Source of the DNA: Zoogloeaceae bacterium
GTDB taxonomy: Bacteria > Pseudomonadota > Gammaproteobacteria > Burkholderiales > Rhodocyclaceae
Assembly: GCA_024235635.1 (NCBI GenBank)
Contig: JACKMA010000007.1
Span: 1 to 64,000, forward strand
DNA length: 64,000 bases
Reading direction: 5' to 3'
The translations under genes were made by a program, and so were the position numbers. The notes beneath the pieces were generated by a model. It made no database searches. It saw only the letters and a program-made list of their open reading frames with translations, and was not told the DNA's origin. Shown piece after piece: positions 18,417 through 26,453 of the stretch. The stretch's first letter is position 1. Each line of letters begins with the position of its first letter.

Positions 18417-19711
18417 TGGATGGCTTCTCCTTGGGTGTGGGTCGGTCTGCTTGCTACACGGCGATAGCGCGACAGCGCCAGGCCTTCGGTGTCGATCTCG
18501 GGCTGGCGCCCGCTGACGAGGTCGCTCATCAGCCGCCCGGTGCCGGCGGCCATGGTCCAGCCGAGGGTGCCGTGGCCGGTGCAGAGCGACAGGTTGGAAT
18601 ACGGGCTGTCGCCGATGATCGGCGTGCCGTCGGGCGTCATCGGCCGCAGGCCGGTCCAGAATTCGGCACGGCCGACGTCGCCGCCATGGGGGAAGAGGTC
18701 CTGGACGACGAATTCCAGGGTGCGACGCCGGCCCGCCTCCAGTTGCAGGTCGTAGCCGGAGAGCTGCGCCGTGCCGCCGACGCGGATGCGGTCGCCGAGA
18801 CGGGTCACGGCCACCTTGTGGGTCTCGTCCATGATGGTCGACTGGGGCGCCCGCTCGGCATCGGTGATCGGGACCGTGATCGAGAATCCCTTGACCGGGT
18901 AGATCGGCAGGTCGATGCCCAGCGGCCTGGCGAGCAGGGGCGAGTAACTGCCGAGGGCCAGCACGTAGTGGTCCGCGGAGAGGTGGCCGGCACTGGTGCG
19001 CACGCCGCTGATGCGGTCGCCGGTGTACTCGATGGCTTCGATCGACACGCCGAAGCGGAAGTCGACGCCCAGCTCGGCGGCCATCGCGGCGATTTCATTC
19101 GTGAACTTGAAGCAGTCGCCGGTTTCGTCGCCGGGCAGGCGCAGGGCGCCGACGAATTTCTCCTGCACGTCGGCCAGTGCCGGCTCGTGCTCGAGATAGC
19201 CCTGCCGGTCGAGCACCTGGTAGGGCACGCCGAAGTCCTCGAGGATCTCGACATCTTTGCCGACGCCGTCGAGCTGCTTCTGGGTGCGGAACAGTTGCAG
19301 TGTTCCCTGGCTGCGTTCGTCGTAGCGAATGCCGGTTTCGGCACGCAGCTGGCGCAGGCAGTCGCGACTGTATTCGGCCAGCCGTACCATCCGGCTTTTG
19401 TTGACGCGATAGCGGGCGGCGGTGCAGTTCGCCAGCATCGCCAGGCCCCAGCGCCACATCGCCGGATCGAGCATCGGCTTGATCACCAATGGACTGTGGT
19501 GCATCAGCAGCCACTTGATCGCCTTCAGCGGCACGCCGGGACCGGCCCAGGGCGCCGAATAGCCGGGAGAGACCTCGCCGGCGTTGGCGAAACTGGTCTC
19601 CAGTGCCGGGCCGGGCTGGCGATCGACGACGGTCACCCGGTGGCCGTCGCGCGCCATGTAGTACGCCATCGTCGTGCCGATCACGCCGCTGCCGAGTATC
19701 AGTACATGCAT
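18401..19711 (-). CDS. dadA: D-amino acid dehydrogenase
   Basis: A 436-residue FAD enzyme, the normal DadA length, that oxidises D-alanine and other D-amino acids to 2-oxo acids and passes electrons to the respiratory chain. The dinucleotide-binding motif is at the start (MHVLILGSGVIGTTMAYYMA). The late part carries GLRPMTPDGTPIIG and the NLSLCTGHGTLGWTMA signature. The ATG at 19711 is chosen because the FAD motif must lie at the N-terminus; the frame stays open upstream but that part is not protein-like. It heads an operon with ridA and agcS, and a consensus sigma-54 promoter lies 60-75 bases upstream. A divergent TyrR/PhhR-like gene is the likely activator. Confidence 0.95.
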   Translation of the reverse strand: MHVLILGSGVIGTTMAYYMARDGHRVTVVDRQPGPALETSFANAGEVSPGYSAPWAGPGVPLKAIKWLLMHHSPLVIKPMLDPAMWRWGLAMLANCTAARYRVNKSRMVRLAEYSRDCLRQLRAETGIRYDERSQGTLQLFRTQKQLDGVGKDVEILEDFGVPYQVLDRQGYLEHEPALADVQEKFVGALRLPGDETGDCFKFTNEIAAMAAELGVDFRFGVSIEAIEYTGDRISGVRTSAGHLSADHYVLALGSYSPLLARPLGIDLPIYPVKGFSITVPITDAERAPQSTIMDETHKVAVTRLGDRIRVGGTAQLSGYDLQLEAGRRRTLEFVVQDLFPHGGDVGRAEFWTGLRPMTPDGTPIIGDSPYSNLSLCTGHGTLGWTMAAGTGRLMSDLVSGRQPEIDTEGLALSRYRRVASRPTHTQGEAIQCKAS

Positions 19712-19770
19712 TGCCGATCTCCTTGAGAAGGTACTGGTGGCCGCGAGCCGACCGCCGTTCCAGGGACTTG

Positions 19771-19786
19771 TGCAAGGCGTGTGCCA
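19771..19786 (-). promoter_or_regulatory. Sigma-54 (-24/-12) promoter of the dadA operon
   Basis: The minus strand reads TGGCACACGCCTTGCA, an exact match to TGGCAC-N5-TTGCA with the proper GG-to-GC spacing. It ends 60 bases upstream of the dadA ATG. Two TGTAAA half-sites of the TyrR-box kind (19802-19807 and 19854-19859) stand further upstream, where an enhancer-binding activator would sit. Confidence 0.85.
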
Positions 19787-19930
19787 ATCGGAAAATATGC
19801 GTGTAAACAAATAGATAGGATGTTTGTCGCAAATTCTGGCTGAGGCATTCGTATGTAAATCAATACAAACAAGACTGATCCGGTGTCGGCGGATCGACGA
19901 AAAGTCTTTATTTGCAGTGGCTTGAGTGCT

Positions 19931-21507
19931 ATGTATGGAATTCGATCCGCTGTATCGAAATCCGTACGAATCGTGCGCATCGACGTTCATTTCGCCGACC
20001 GGGTCGGGATTGCCCACGAAATCCTGGCGGTGGTCTCCCGACAGGGCCTGGACCTGACGGCGGTCGAGGTCGATCCGCCGCACCTGTTTCTCGACGTGCC
20101 GGCCTTGGCCGAGCGCGGCTTCAAGCGGCTGCGCGAGCGTCTGCTGGCGCTGGGCGACGTCATTTCGGCAGAGCCGGTGGCGATGCTGCCCGGTGCCCGT
20201 CGTGCGCTCTACCTGGAAGCCCTGCTGGCGTCCCAGGCCGATCCGGTCTTCGCGGTGGATGGCGACCGGCGGATCGTGGTCGCCAACGCGGCGGCGGCGG
20301 CGGCCGCGGGTTGCGCCGAAGAGGCCTTGTTCGGGCGCGCGCTGACCGAACTGTTCGAGCAGCCGCCCCCGATCGACGGCACCGACCGACCCCAGGGGCC
20401 GCCGGTCACCGAGGTGAGCCTGCGCGGCGAGCCCTACCTGGTCGAAACGCTGCCGCTGGCCGACCGCGCCGGCACCGTGGCCGGGGCCGTGCTGACCCTG
20501 CACGCGCCGCAGCGTATCGGTCGACGGCTGTCGGCCCTGCAGAACTTCGATGCGGGTGGCTTCGAGGCGGTGCTCGGCCGCTCGCCCGAAATTCAGGCGG
20601 TGCGGCGTCGGGCGGCCCGCATGGCGCAGGTCGACGCGCCGCTCTTGATTACCGGCGAGACCGGAACGGGCAAGGAACTGCTGGCCCATGCCTGCCATAC
20701 CGGCAGCCGACGGCGGGGGCTGCCGTTCTTCGCGCTGAACTGCGCCGCGATGCCCGAGAGTCTGGCCGAGAGCGAGTTGTTCGGCTATGCCCCGGGGCCT
20801 TCAGCGGCGGCCTCAGGGGGGGGCAAGCCCGGCCTGCTGGAGATGGCCGACGGCGGCACCGTGTTTCTCGACGAGGTCGGCGAGATGTCTCCCTACCTGC
20901 AGGCCAAGCTGCTGCGCTTCCTGAACGACGGCAGCTTCCGCCGGGTCGGCGGCGAGCGAGGGAGCAGCGGGTGGACGTGCGGGTCATCAGTGCGACCCAC
21001 CGCGCGCTCGAACTGATGGTGGCCGACGGCACCTTCCGCCAGGATCTGCTGTTCCGGCTCAACGTGCTCGGCCTGCACGTGCCACCGCTGCGGGAGCGGC
21101 GCGCCGACATCGCCGCGCTCGCCGACCATTTCCTGGAGCGCGCCTGCGCCCAGACCGGCCGCGGCAAGGTGCGCCTGTCGGCGGCCGCGAGATCGGCGTT
21201 GCAGGCCAATCCGTGGCCCGGCAACGTGCGGCAACTGCAGAACGTGATCTTCCGCGCCGTCACGATGAGCGAGCGCGGCGTGCTCGACCCCGAGGATCTC
21301 GAACTTGCGGGCGACCCGGCCGTCGACGAGGTCGACCCGCTCGATGACGTCGACACCCTGAGCGCGGCGGTCGCGCGCTTCGAGTCTGCCCTGCTGCGTC
21401 GGCTCTATCCTGCCTTCCCGTCGTCGCGACAGCTTGCCGTGCGACTCGGCGCTTCCCACTCGGCGATCGCCGCGCGCCTGCGTCGCTACGGCATCGGTGG
21501 CCGCTAG
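19931..21507 (+). pseudogene. TyrR/PhhR-like sigma-54-type activator, frame broken by indels
   Basis: Joined across frames this is a ~525-residue regulator. It has an N-terminal ACT domain (VRIDVHFADRVGIAHEILAV), a PAS domain near residues 95-170, an AAA+ domain with Walker A GETGTGKE, Walker B VFLDEVGEM, PLRERRADI and NPWPGNVRQLQN, and a C-terminal TyrR-type helix-turn-helix. Three indels are visible. One G is missing at 20794-20797 and one G is extra at 20816-20823; between them they scramble the GAFSGG loop that should contact sigma-54. Near 20960 a third slip moves the frame for good. PhhR/TyrR proteins sense amino acids through ACT. Being divergent from dadA, it probably controls that operon. 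Real decay or homopolymer error are both possible. The start at 19931 is a choice among several. Confidence 0.8.
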
Positions 21508-21644
21508 CCGGCGGCCCGTGGCTGCCGGCGTGACGGGGCGCACACCCGGCCGTCGCAGTTGGGCGCCTGCTGCCCCGAACCGGGCCGCGGGGACGCGTTT
21601 GGGGCTATCATTTCGCGTTTTTCCTCGCCTACAGGACGTCTGCC

Positions 21645-22259
21645 GTGCAAATCGTGTGCCTCGACCTCGAAGGGGTCCTCGTTCCCGAGATCTGGATCGA
21701 ATTCGCCAACAAGACCGGCATCGACGAGCTGCGCCGGACCACCCGCGACGAACCCGACTACGACAGGCTGATGCGCTATCGGCTCGACATCCTGGCCAAG
21801 CATCGGCACGGTCTCGCCGACATCCAGCAGGTGATCGGAAGCCTGTCGCCGATGCCCGGCGCGCGCGACTTCCTCGACGGGCTGCGCGAGCACTACCAGG
21901 TGGTGATCCTGTCTGACACCTTCTACGAGTTCGCCAAGCCCCTGATGCGTCAGCTCGGCTGGCCGACGTTGTTCTGCCACAGCCTCGAAGCCGACGCCGA
22001 AGGCGTGGTCGTCGATTACCACCTGCGGATGCCCGATCAGAAGCGGGAGGCGGTACGGCGCTTCAAGGAACTGAACTTCCAGGTGGTTGCCGCCGGCGAC
22101 TCCTACAATGACACGGCGATGCTCGGCGAGGCCCATGGCGGCATCCTGTTCCGCCCGCCCGAGAACGTCGTCCGCGAGTTTCCGCAGTACCCGGTGACGC
22201 GGGACTACGACGCCCTGCGGGTGGAGATCGACCGGGCCTTTGCCGCGATCGGCGGCTGA
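21645..22259 (+). CDS. thrH: ThrH phosphoserine phosphatase / homoserine phosphotransferase
   Basis: A 204-residue HAD-family enzyme. The nucleophile motif DLEGVLVPE is at residues 6-14, the second motif ILSDTFYEF near 90, and AAGDSYNDTAML near 150. ThrH acts as a phosphoserine phosphatase and can move the phosphate to homoserine, linking serine and threonine synthesis. The DLEG motif with Glu as the second acidic residue is the ThrH form. It starts at GTG 21645 with AGGACG upstream. purU starts four bases after its stop, so the two are co-transcribed. Confidence 0.92.
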   Translation: MQIVCLDLEGVLVPEIWIEFANKTGIDELRRTTRDEPDYDRLMRYRLDILAKHRHGLADIQQVIGSLSPMPGARDFLDGLREHYQVVILSDTFYEFAKPLMRQLGWPTLFCHSLEADAEGVVVDYHLRMPDQKREAVRRFKELNFQVVAAGDSYNDTAMLGEAHGGILFRPPENVVREFPQYPVTRDYDALRVEIDRAFAAIGG

Positions 22260-22263
22260 CCCC

Positions 22264-23139
22264 ATGCATCGTCAACGCTTCTACACGCTGTCGGCCTCCT
22301 GTCCGGACCGGGTCGGCATCGTCGCCCGGGTTTCCGGTTTCATCGCCGAACACCATGGCTGGATCCTCGAGACCGCGCTGCATGCCGAGCCGCCGCGCGA
22401 GGGTGAAGCGGTCGGCCGCTATTTCATGCGCATCGAGATCCGGGCCGATTCGCTGCCGTTCATGCTCACCGAGTTCCGGGAACGCTTCCAGCCGATCGCC
22501 GACGAGTTGGAGATGGACTGGAAGATCACCGACAGCGCGGTCAAGAAGCGGGTCGTGGTGATGGTGTCGAAACAGGAACACTGCCTCTACGATCTGCTGG
22601 CGCGTTGGCAATCGAAGGAACTCGACATCGAGATCCCATGCGTGATCTCGAACCACGATACCTTTCGCGGATTCGTCGAATGGCACGGCATTCCGTTCCA
22701 CCACGTGCCGGTGACCGGCGACAACAAGGCACGGGCCTACGCCGAGGTCCAGCGCATCTTCGAAGAAGTGCGCGGCGACACGATGGTGCTGGCGCGCTAC
22801 ATGCAGATCCTGTCACCGGAACTGTGCGCGGCGTATCCGGGGCGCATCATCAACATCCACCACAGCTTCCTGCCGAGCTTCGTCGGCGCCAAGCCCTATC
22901 ATCAGGCCTGGGAGAAGGGGGTCAAGCTGATCGGTGCCACCTGCCACTACGTGACCGCGGAACTCGACCAGGGACCGATCATCGAGCAGGACGTGATCCG
23001 CATCGACCACTCCGATTCGGTGGATGACATGGTGCGCTACGGCAAGGACATCGAGAAGGCGGTGCTGGCGCGCGGGCTGCGCTACCACCTCGAGGACCGG
23101 GTCCTGCTCCATCGCAACAAGACGGTCGTATTCCGCTGA
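22264..23139 (+). CDS. purU: Formyltetrahydrofolate deformylase
   Basis: A 291-residue enzyme that releases formate from 10-formyltetrahydrofolate, balancing one-carbon pools and supplying formate for purine synthesis. The N-terminal ACT domain (FYTLSASCPDRVGIVARVSG) usually senses methionine and glycine. The C-terminal formyltransferase domain has the catalytic Asn-His-Asp set in INIHHSFLPSF and ELDQGPIIEQD. Length and order are normal. The ATG at 22264 is chosen because the ACT strand begins five residues later. It forms a tight pair with thrH; both touch serine/one-carbon metabolism. Confidence 0.96.
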   Translation: MHRQRFYTLSASCPDRVGIVARVSGFIAEHHGWILETALHAEPPREGEAVGRYFMRIEIRADSLPFMLTEFRERFQPIADELEMDWKITDSAVKKRVVVMVSKQEHCLYDLLARWQSKELDIEIPCVISNHDTFRGFVEWHGIPFHHVPVTGDNKARAYAEVQRIFEEVRGDTMVLARYMQILSPELCAAYPGRIINIHHSFLPSFVGAKPYHQAWEKGVKLIGATCHYVTAELDQGPIIEQDVIRIDHSDSVDDMVRYGKDIEKAVLARGLRYHLEDRVLLHRNKTVVFR

Positions 23140-23458
23140 ACGACGGCGACCGCCGTCGAGGCGGGTCACCCCGCTGACGCCTGCCCCGGCCGCTGCGTAT
23201 TCATGCGGCGCCGGCGCGCATCGCCGTGGCCTGTTCGATTCCCTGGTCGGGCCGGTGCCGATCCCTGCAAGCGCTGCGCGGCGCACAGCTTAGGATGCCC
23301 GTCGATGCCTTCGTCGGACATGTGCAGGGCGGACAATCCGAAGGTCGGCGAACGGCCGGCGCTCGAATGGGCCGACCCAATCTGCGCGCTCGGGAAGTGG
23401 ACGAAAAACGGGGCACCCGTAGGTGCCCCGCGCGCCAACCACCAAGAGGAGGGAGGGA
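23140..23458. other. Convergent intergenic region of purU and amtB
   Basis: This stretch separates two genes pointing at each other. Beyond the terminator of amtB at 23410-23429 I see nothing I can support; the short frames here are Arg-rich shadows. Confidence 0.5.
23410..23429 (-). terminator. Intrinsic terminator of the torF-glnK-amtB operon
   Basis: GGGGCACC and GGTGCCCC form a perfect 8-bp stem with a four-base loop. On the minus strand the stem is followed by CGTTTTTCG, a T-run in the right place to stop transcripts coming from amtB. Confidence 0.8.
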
Positions 23459-24769
23459 TCAGCGTACGTAAGCGGCTTCGCCGTGCGACGTGATGTCGAG
23501 GCCTTCGCGCTCTTCTTCTTCCGGCACCCGCAGGCCGATCACGACATCGACCAGCTTGTAGGCGATGAAGGCGACGATTGCGGACCACGCGATGGTGATC
23601 AGCACGCCTTCGGTCTGGATCCACACCTGGCTGGGGATCGAGAAGTCGTCGCCGCCGGTGCCGCCGAGCGACGGGGCGGTGAAGACACCGGTCAGGATTG
23701 CGCCGAGGATACCGCCGACACCATGGACGCCGAACACGTCGAGCGAGTCATCGGCACCGAGGATGCGCTTGAGACCGCTGACGCCCCACAGGCAGATGAA
23801 GCCGGCGAGCAGGCCGAGGACGATCGCACCCATCGGGCCGACGCTGCCGCAGGCCGGGGTGATCGCCACCAGGCCGGCGACGGCACCCGAGGCCGCACCC
23901 AGCATCGAGGGCTTGCCCTTGAAGATGGCTTCGGCGACGGTCCAGCCGAGGGTCGCGGCGGCGGTTGCGAGCAGGGTGTTGATGAAGGCCAGCGTGGCGC
24001 CCGAGGTGGCTTCCAGGTTGGAGCCGGCGTTGAAGCCGAACCAGCCCACCCACAGCATCGATGCACCGACCATGGTCAGGGTCAGCGAGTGCGGCGCCAT
24101 CGACTCCTTGCCGTATCCGATCCGCGGGCCGAGCACGTAGGCACCGACCAGGCCGGCGACACCGGCGTTGATGTGCACCACCGTACCACCGGCGAAGTCG
24201 AGCGCACCGGCGTCGAGCAGGTAGCCACCGGTACCCCACACCATGTGGGCGATCGGCAGATAGCAGAAGGTGAACCAGATCACGCAGAACAACAGCACCG
24301 CGCTGAACTTGATGCGTTCGGCGAACGAGCCGACGATCAGTGCGCAGGTGATGCCGGCGAAGGTGCACTGGAACGCGATGAACAGGTATTCGGGCAGCTT
24401 CACGTTGTCGGTGAAGGTGTCGGCCAGCGAGTCCATCGTGATGCCCTTCAGGAACATCTTGTCGAGTCCCGCGATGATCGTGCCTTCACCGCCGAAGGCG
24501 AGGCTGTAGCCATAGACGGCCCACAGCACGCTGATCAGCGAAAACACCACCATCACCTGCATCAGCACCGACAGCATGTTCTTGGAACGAACCAGGCCGC
24601 CGTAGAACAGCGCCAGGCCGGGCAGGGCCATGAACAGCACCAGCAACGTGGAGGTCATCATCCACGCGACGTCGCCCTTGTTGACTTCGATGGCTGCCTC
24701 CTGTGCCCAGGCCATCCCGGGCAGCGCGACTGCGGAGGCAGCCAGCAGCATGGGTAGAAGTTTCTTCAT
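23459..24769 (-). CDS. amtB: Ammonium transporter AmtB
   Basis: A 436-residue ammonium channel with a cleaved N-terminal signal (MKKLLPMLLAASAVALPGMA) and eleven membrane helices. Marks include DVAWMMTSTLLVLFMALPGL, FYGGLVRSKN, the AGGTVVHINAG helix carrying one pore histidine, and the late VFGVHGVGGILGAILTG with the second. It passes ammonium through the inner membrane and is plugged by GlnK when nitrogen is plentiful. It follows glnK by 30 bases, and the whole operon appears to be under NtrC/sigma-54 control. Confidence 0.97.
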   Translation of the reverse strand: MKKLLPMLLAASAVALPGMAWAQEAAIEVNKGDVAWMMTSTLLVLFMALPGLALFYGGLVRSKNMLSVLMQVMVVFSLISVLWAVYGYSLAFGGEGTIIAGLDKMFLKGITMDSLADTFTDNVKLPEYLFIAFQCTFAGITCALIVGSFAERIKFSAVLLFCVIWFTFCYLPIAHMVWGTGGYLLDAGALDFAGGTVVHINAGVAGLVGAYVLGPRIGYGKESMAPHSLTLTMVGASMLWVGWFGFNAGSNLEATSGATLAFINTLLATAAATLGWTVAEAIFKGKPSMLGAASGAVAGLVAITPACGSVGPMGAIVLGLLAGFICLWGVSGLKRILGADDSLDVFGVHGVGGILGAILTGVFTAPSLGGTGGDDFSIPSQVWIQTEGVLITIAWSAIVAFIAYKLVDVVIGLRVPEEEEREGLDITSHGEAAYVR

Positions 24770-24799
24770 TGGATTCCCCTTTTCTCGAAAAAGCTTTGC

Positions 24800-25138
24800 T
24801 CAGAGCGCGTCTTCGTCGGTTTCGCCGGTACGGATGCGCACCACTTGTTCGAGGTCGAAGACGAACACCTTGCCGTCGCCGATCTTGCCGGTACGGGCCG
24901 ATTTCTCGATGGCCTCGACAGCCTGCTCGAGTTGCTCGGTGCGCACCGCGGCCTCGATCTTGACCTTGGGCAGGAAGTCGACGACGTATTCGGCGCCGCG
25001 ATACAGCTCGGTATGACCCTTCTGGCGGCCGAAGCCCTTGACTTCGGTGACGGTGATGCCCTGCACGCCGATTTCGGAAAGTGCTTCGCGGACTTCGTCG
25101 AGCTTGAAGGGCTTGATGACTGCTATCAGGAATTTCAT
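24800..25138 (-). CDS. glnK: Nitrogen regulatory protein P-II (GlnK type)
   Basis: A 112-residue PII protein, exactly family length. MKFLIAVIKPFKLDEVREAL opens it. The T-loop contains the uridylylated tyrosine in GHTELYRGAEY, and the C-terminal signature is KIGDGKVFVFDLEQVVRIRTGE. It senses 2-oxoglutarate and ATP/ADP and blocks AmtB. The ATG at 25138 is preferred to the upstream ATG at 25159 because PII proteins begin MK[FK]. It lies between torF (56 bases upstream) and amtB (30 bases downstream). Confidence 0.97.
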   Translation of the reverse strand: MKFLIAVIKPFKLDEVREALSEIGVQGITVTEVKGFGRQKGHTELYRGAEYVVDFLPKVKIEAAVRTEQLEQAVEAIEKSARTGKIGDGKVFVFDLEQVVRIRTGETDEDAL

Positions 25139-25194
25139 GACCTGTTTCCTCTTCTGCACGGCGAGGCCGTGAGGCCCCGCCGGAATTCATGGCC

Positions 25195-25893
25195 TCAGAA
25201 GGACTTGCCGACCGACAGGATCAGGCGTTCGTCGGCCAGATCGCTGCCGTCGACGTCGGTGTCCACATAGGTCAGGCCGACATCGAGACCGACGAGGCTG
25301 GTGCTGGCGCCGAGGCTCCAGTCGTTGTACGAGCCACCACCTTCGACCTTCTGGCGGCCGACATGGGCGCTGAGCGAGAAGCCGGCGATGTCGTGGGAAG
25401 CGGACAGGTCGTAGTACTGCGAGCCGTCGGAGTCGTCGATGCCGAACAGGTCGGTGAAGGCATGAGAGACCTTCAGCGTGACCGGGCCGTAGGAGACGCC
25501 GACGTAGCCTTCGGTCGTGTCCGCGCTGTTGTAGCCGTCCGGGAAATTGCCCGGGTAGAGATACTGGAGCAGGCCGACATCGATGCCGACACCGGAGAAT
25601 TCGGTCGAGTAGCCGCCATAGACGTCGATCTCGAGGCTGCTGCTGACGTCGGAACGACCGTCGGACAGCCACGACACGTTGGAGCCCCAGGTGCCGACAT
25701 AGAAGCCGCTTTCGTGGGCATAGTCGAAGCCGCCCTGCAGAGCCATGTTCTCGTTGGTCTGCGAGAAGCCGCGGTATTGATAGTCCGAAACCAGGGCGAC
25801 GTTGGCACTGATCGGGGATTCCTCTGCATGGGCGGTGGCGCTGAGCAGCGGCATCGCCGCAAGCACCGTCACTGCGAGCAGGGATTTACGCAT
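25195..25893 (-). CDS. TorF family putative outer-membrane porin
   Basis: A 232-residue protein with a signal peptide (MRKSLLAVTVLAAMPLLSAT then AHA) and alternating amphipathic strands ending in a C-terminal Phe, as in outer-membrane barrels. VALVSDYQYRGFSQTNENMA is the start signature of the TorF (Gcw_chp) family. Its place before glnK and amtB suggests a channel for a nitrogen source, though the substrate is unknown. The upstream region carries NtrC-type sites and a -24/-12-like promoter on this strand. Confidence 0.88.
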   Translation of the reverse strand: MRKSLLAVTVLAAMPLLSATAHAEESPISANVALVSDYQYRGFSQTNENMALQGGFDYAHESGFYVGTWGSNVSWLSDGRSDVSSSLEIDVYGGYSTEFSGVGIDVGLLQYLYPGNFPDGYNSADTTEGYVGVSYGPVTLKVSHAFTDLFGIDDSDGSQYYDLSASHDIAGFSLSAHVGRQKVEGGGSYNDWSLGASTSLVGLDVGLTYVDTDVDGSDLADERLILSVGKSF

Positions 25894-25939
25894 GATTCTC
25901 TCCTTGAGAATTGATATACAGAAACCAGTGGGCTCCGAT

Positions 25940-25957
25940 AAACACGATCCGTGCCAG
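25940..25957 (-). promoter_or_regulatory. Sigma-54-like promoter upstream of torF
   Basis: The minus strand reads CTGGCACGGATCGTGTTT. The -24 part (TGGCACG) is perfect. The -12 part has GT where GC is usual, so it is a weaker match than the dadA promoter. Two NtrC-type sites about 100 bases upstream support it. Confidence 0.6.
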
Positions 25958-26050
25958 GTGCTTTAGATTCGGGTAATCAGTCGCTTACGAAGATGCCGAA
26001 GCTTTGGCGACCACTTAATGCACTGCAACATCGCAAATTTTTCGGTGAAT

Positions 26051-26065
26051 GCACTAAGTTGGTGC
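26051..26065 (-). promoter_or_regulatory. NtrC-type binding site 1
   Basis: GCACTAAGTTGGTGC; its complement GCACCAACTTAGTGC matches the GCAC-N7-GTGC pattern of NtrC sites and is close to the classical GCACCAACATGGTGC. It stands about 100 bases upstream of the torF promoter. Confidence 0.7.
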
Positions 26066-26067
26066 AT

Positions 26068-26082
26068 GCACCGAATGCGTGC
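26068..26082 (-). promoter_or_regulatory. NtrC-type binding site 2
   Basis: GCACCGAATGCGTGC, again GCAC-N7-GTGC, begins 17 bases after site 1. Tandem sites fit cooperative NtrC binding at an enhancer. Confidence 0.65.
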
Positions 26083-26139
26083 ATTTCCGGGTCGACATCC
26101 CGTGGTAACATCGGCGGCCCCGATCCTCAGGAGATCCCC

Positions 26140-26400
26140 ATGGCTGCCCCCCGCCTGCTCGACGAACTCGGTTCCAAGTTGTCCGAATTGGCCGCCAACA
26201 GCCCCGCCAGGGACATCGAGAAGAACGTCCGGGCGCTGCTGTCGAGCGGGTTTTCCCGGCTCGATCTGGTGACCCGCGAGGAGTTCGAGGTCCAGGGCGC
26301 GCTGCTCGAACGGGCGCAGGAGAAGATTGCCGAGCTCGAGAAGCGGGTGGCGACCCTCGAGGCGGCGGCTGCGTCCGCTTCGACCGGAGATTCGGACTGA
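26140..26400 (+). CDS. ubiK: Ubiquinone biosynthesis accessory factor UbiK (BMFP/YqiC family)
   Basis: An 86-residue mostly helical protein: an amphipathic N-terminal helix, ARDIEKNVRALLSSGFSRLD, then REEFEVQGALLERAQEKIAE leading to a coiled-coil tail. This is the BMFP layout. UbiK trimerises, binds lipids, and helps the Ubi complex make ubiquinone aerobically. AGGAGATCCCC precedes the ATG. It is divergent from torF and followed by dusA on the same strand. Confidence 0.9.
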   Translation: MAAPRLLDELGSKLSELAANSPARDIEKNVRALLSSGFSRLDLVTREEFEVQGALLERAQEKIAELEKRVATLEAAAASASTGDSD

Positions 26401-26453
26401 GCAGGCCGGACGTTCGGTCGACGGCTCCGATCCTGCCACCGCGACGTCTCGCG

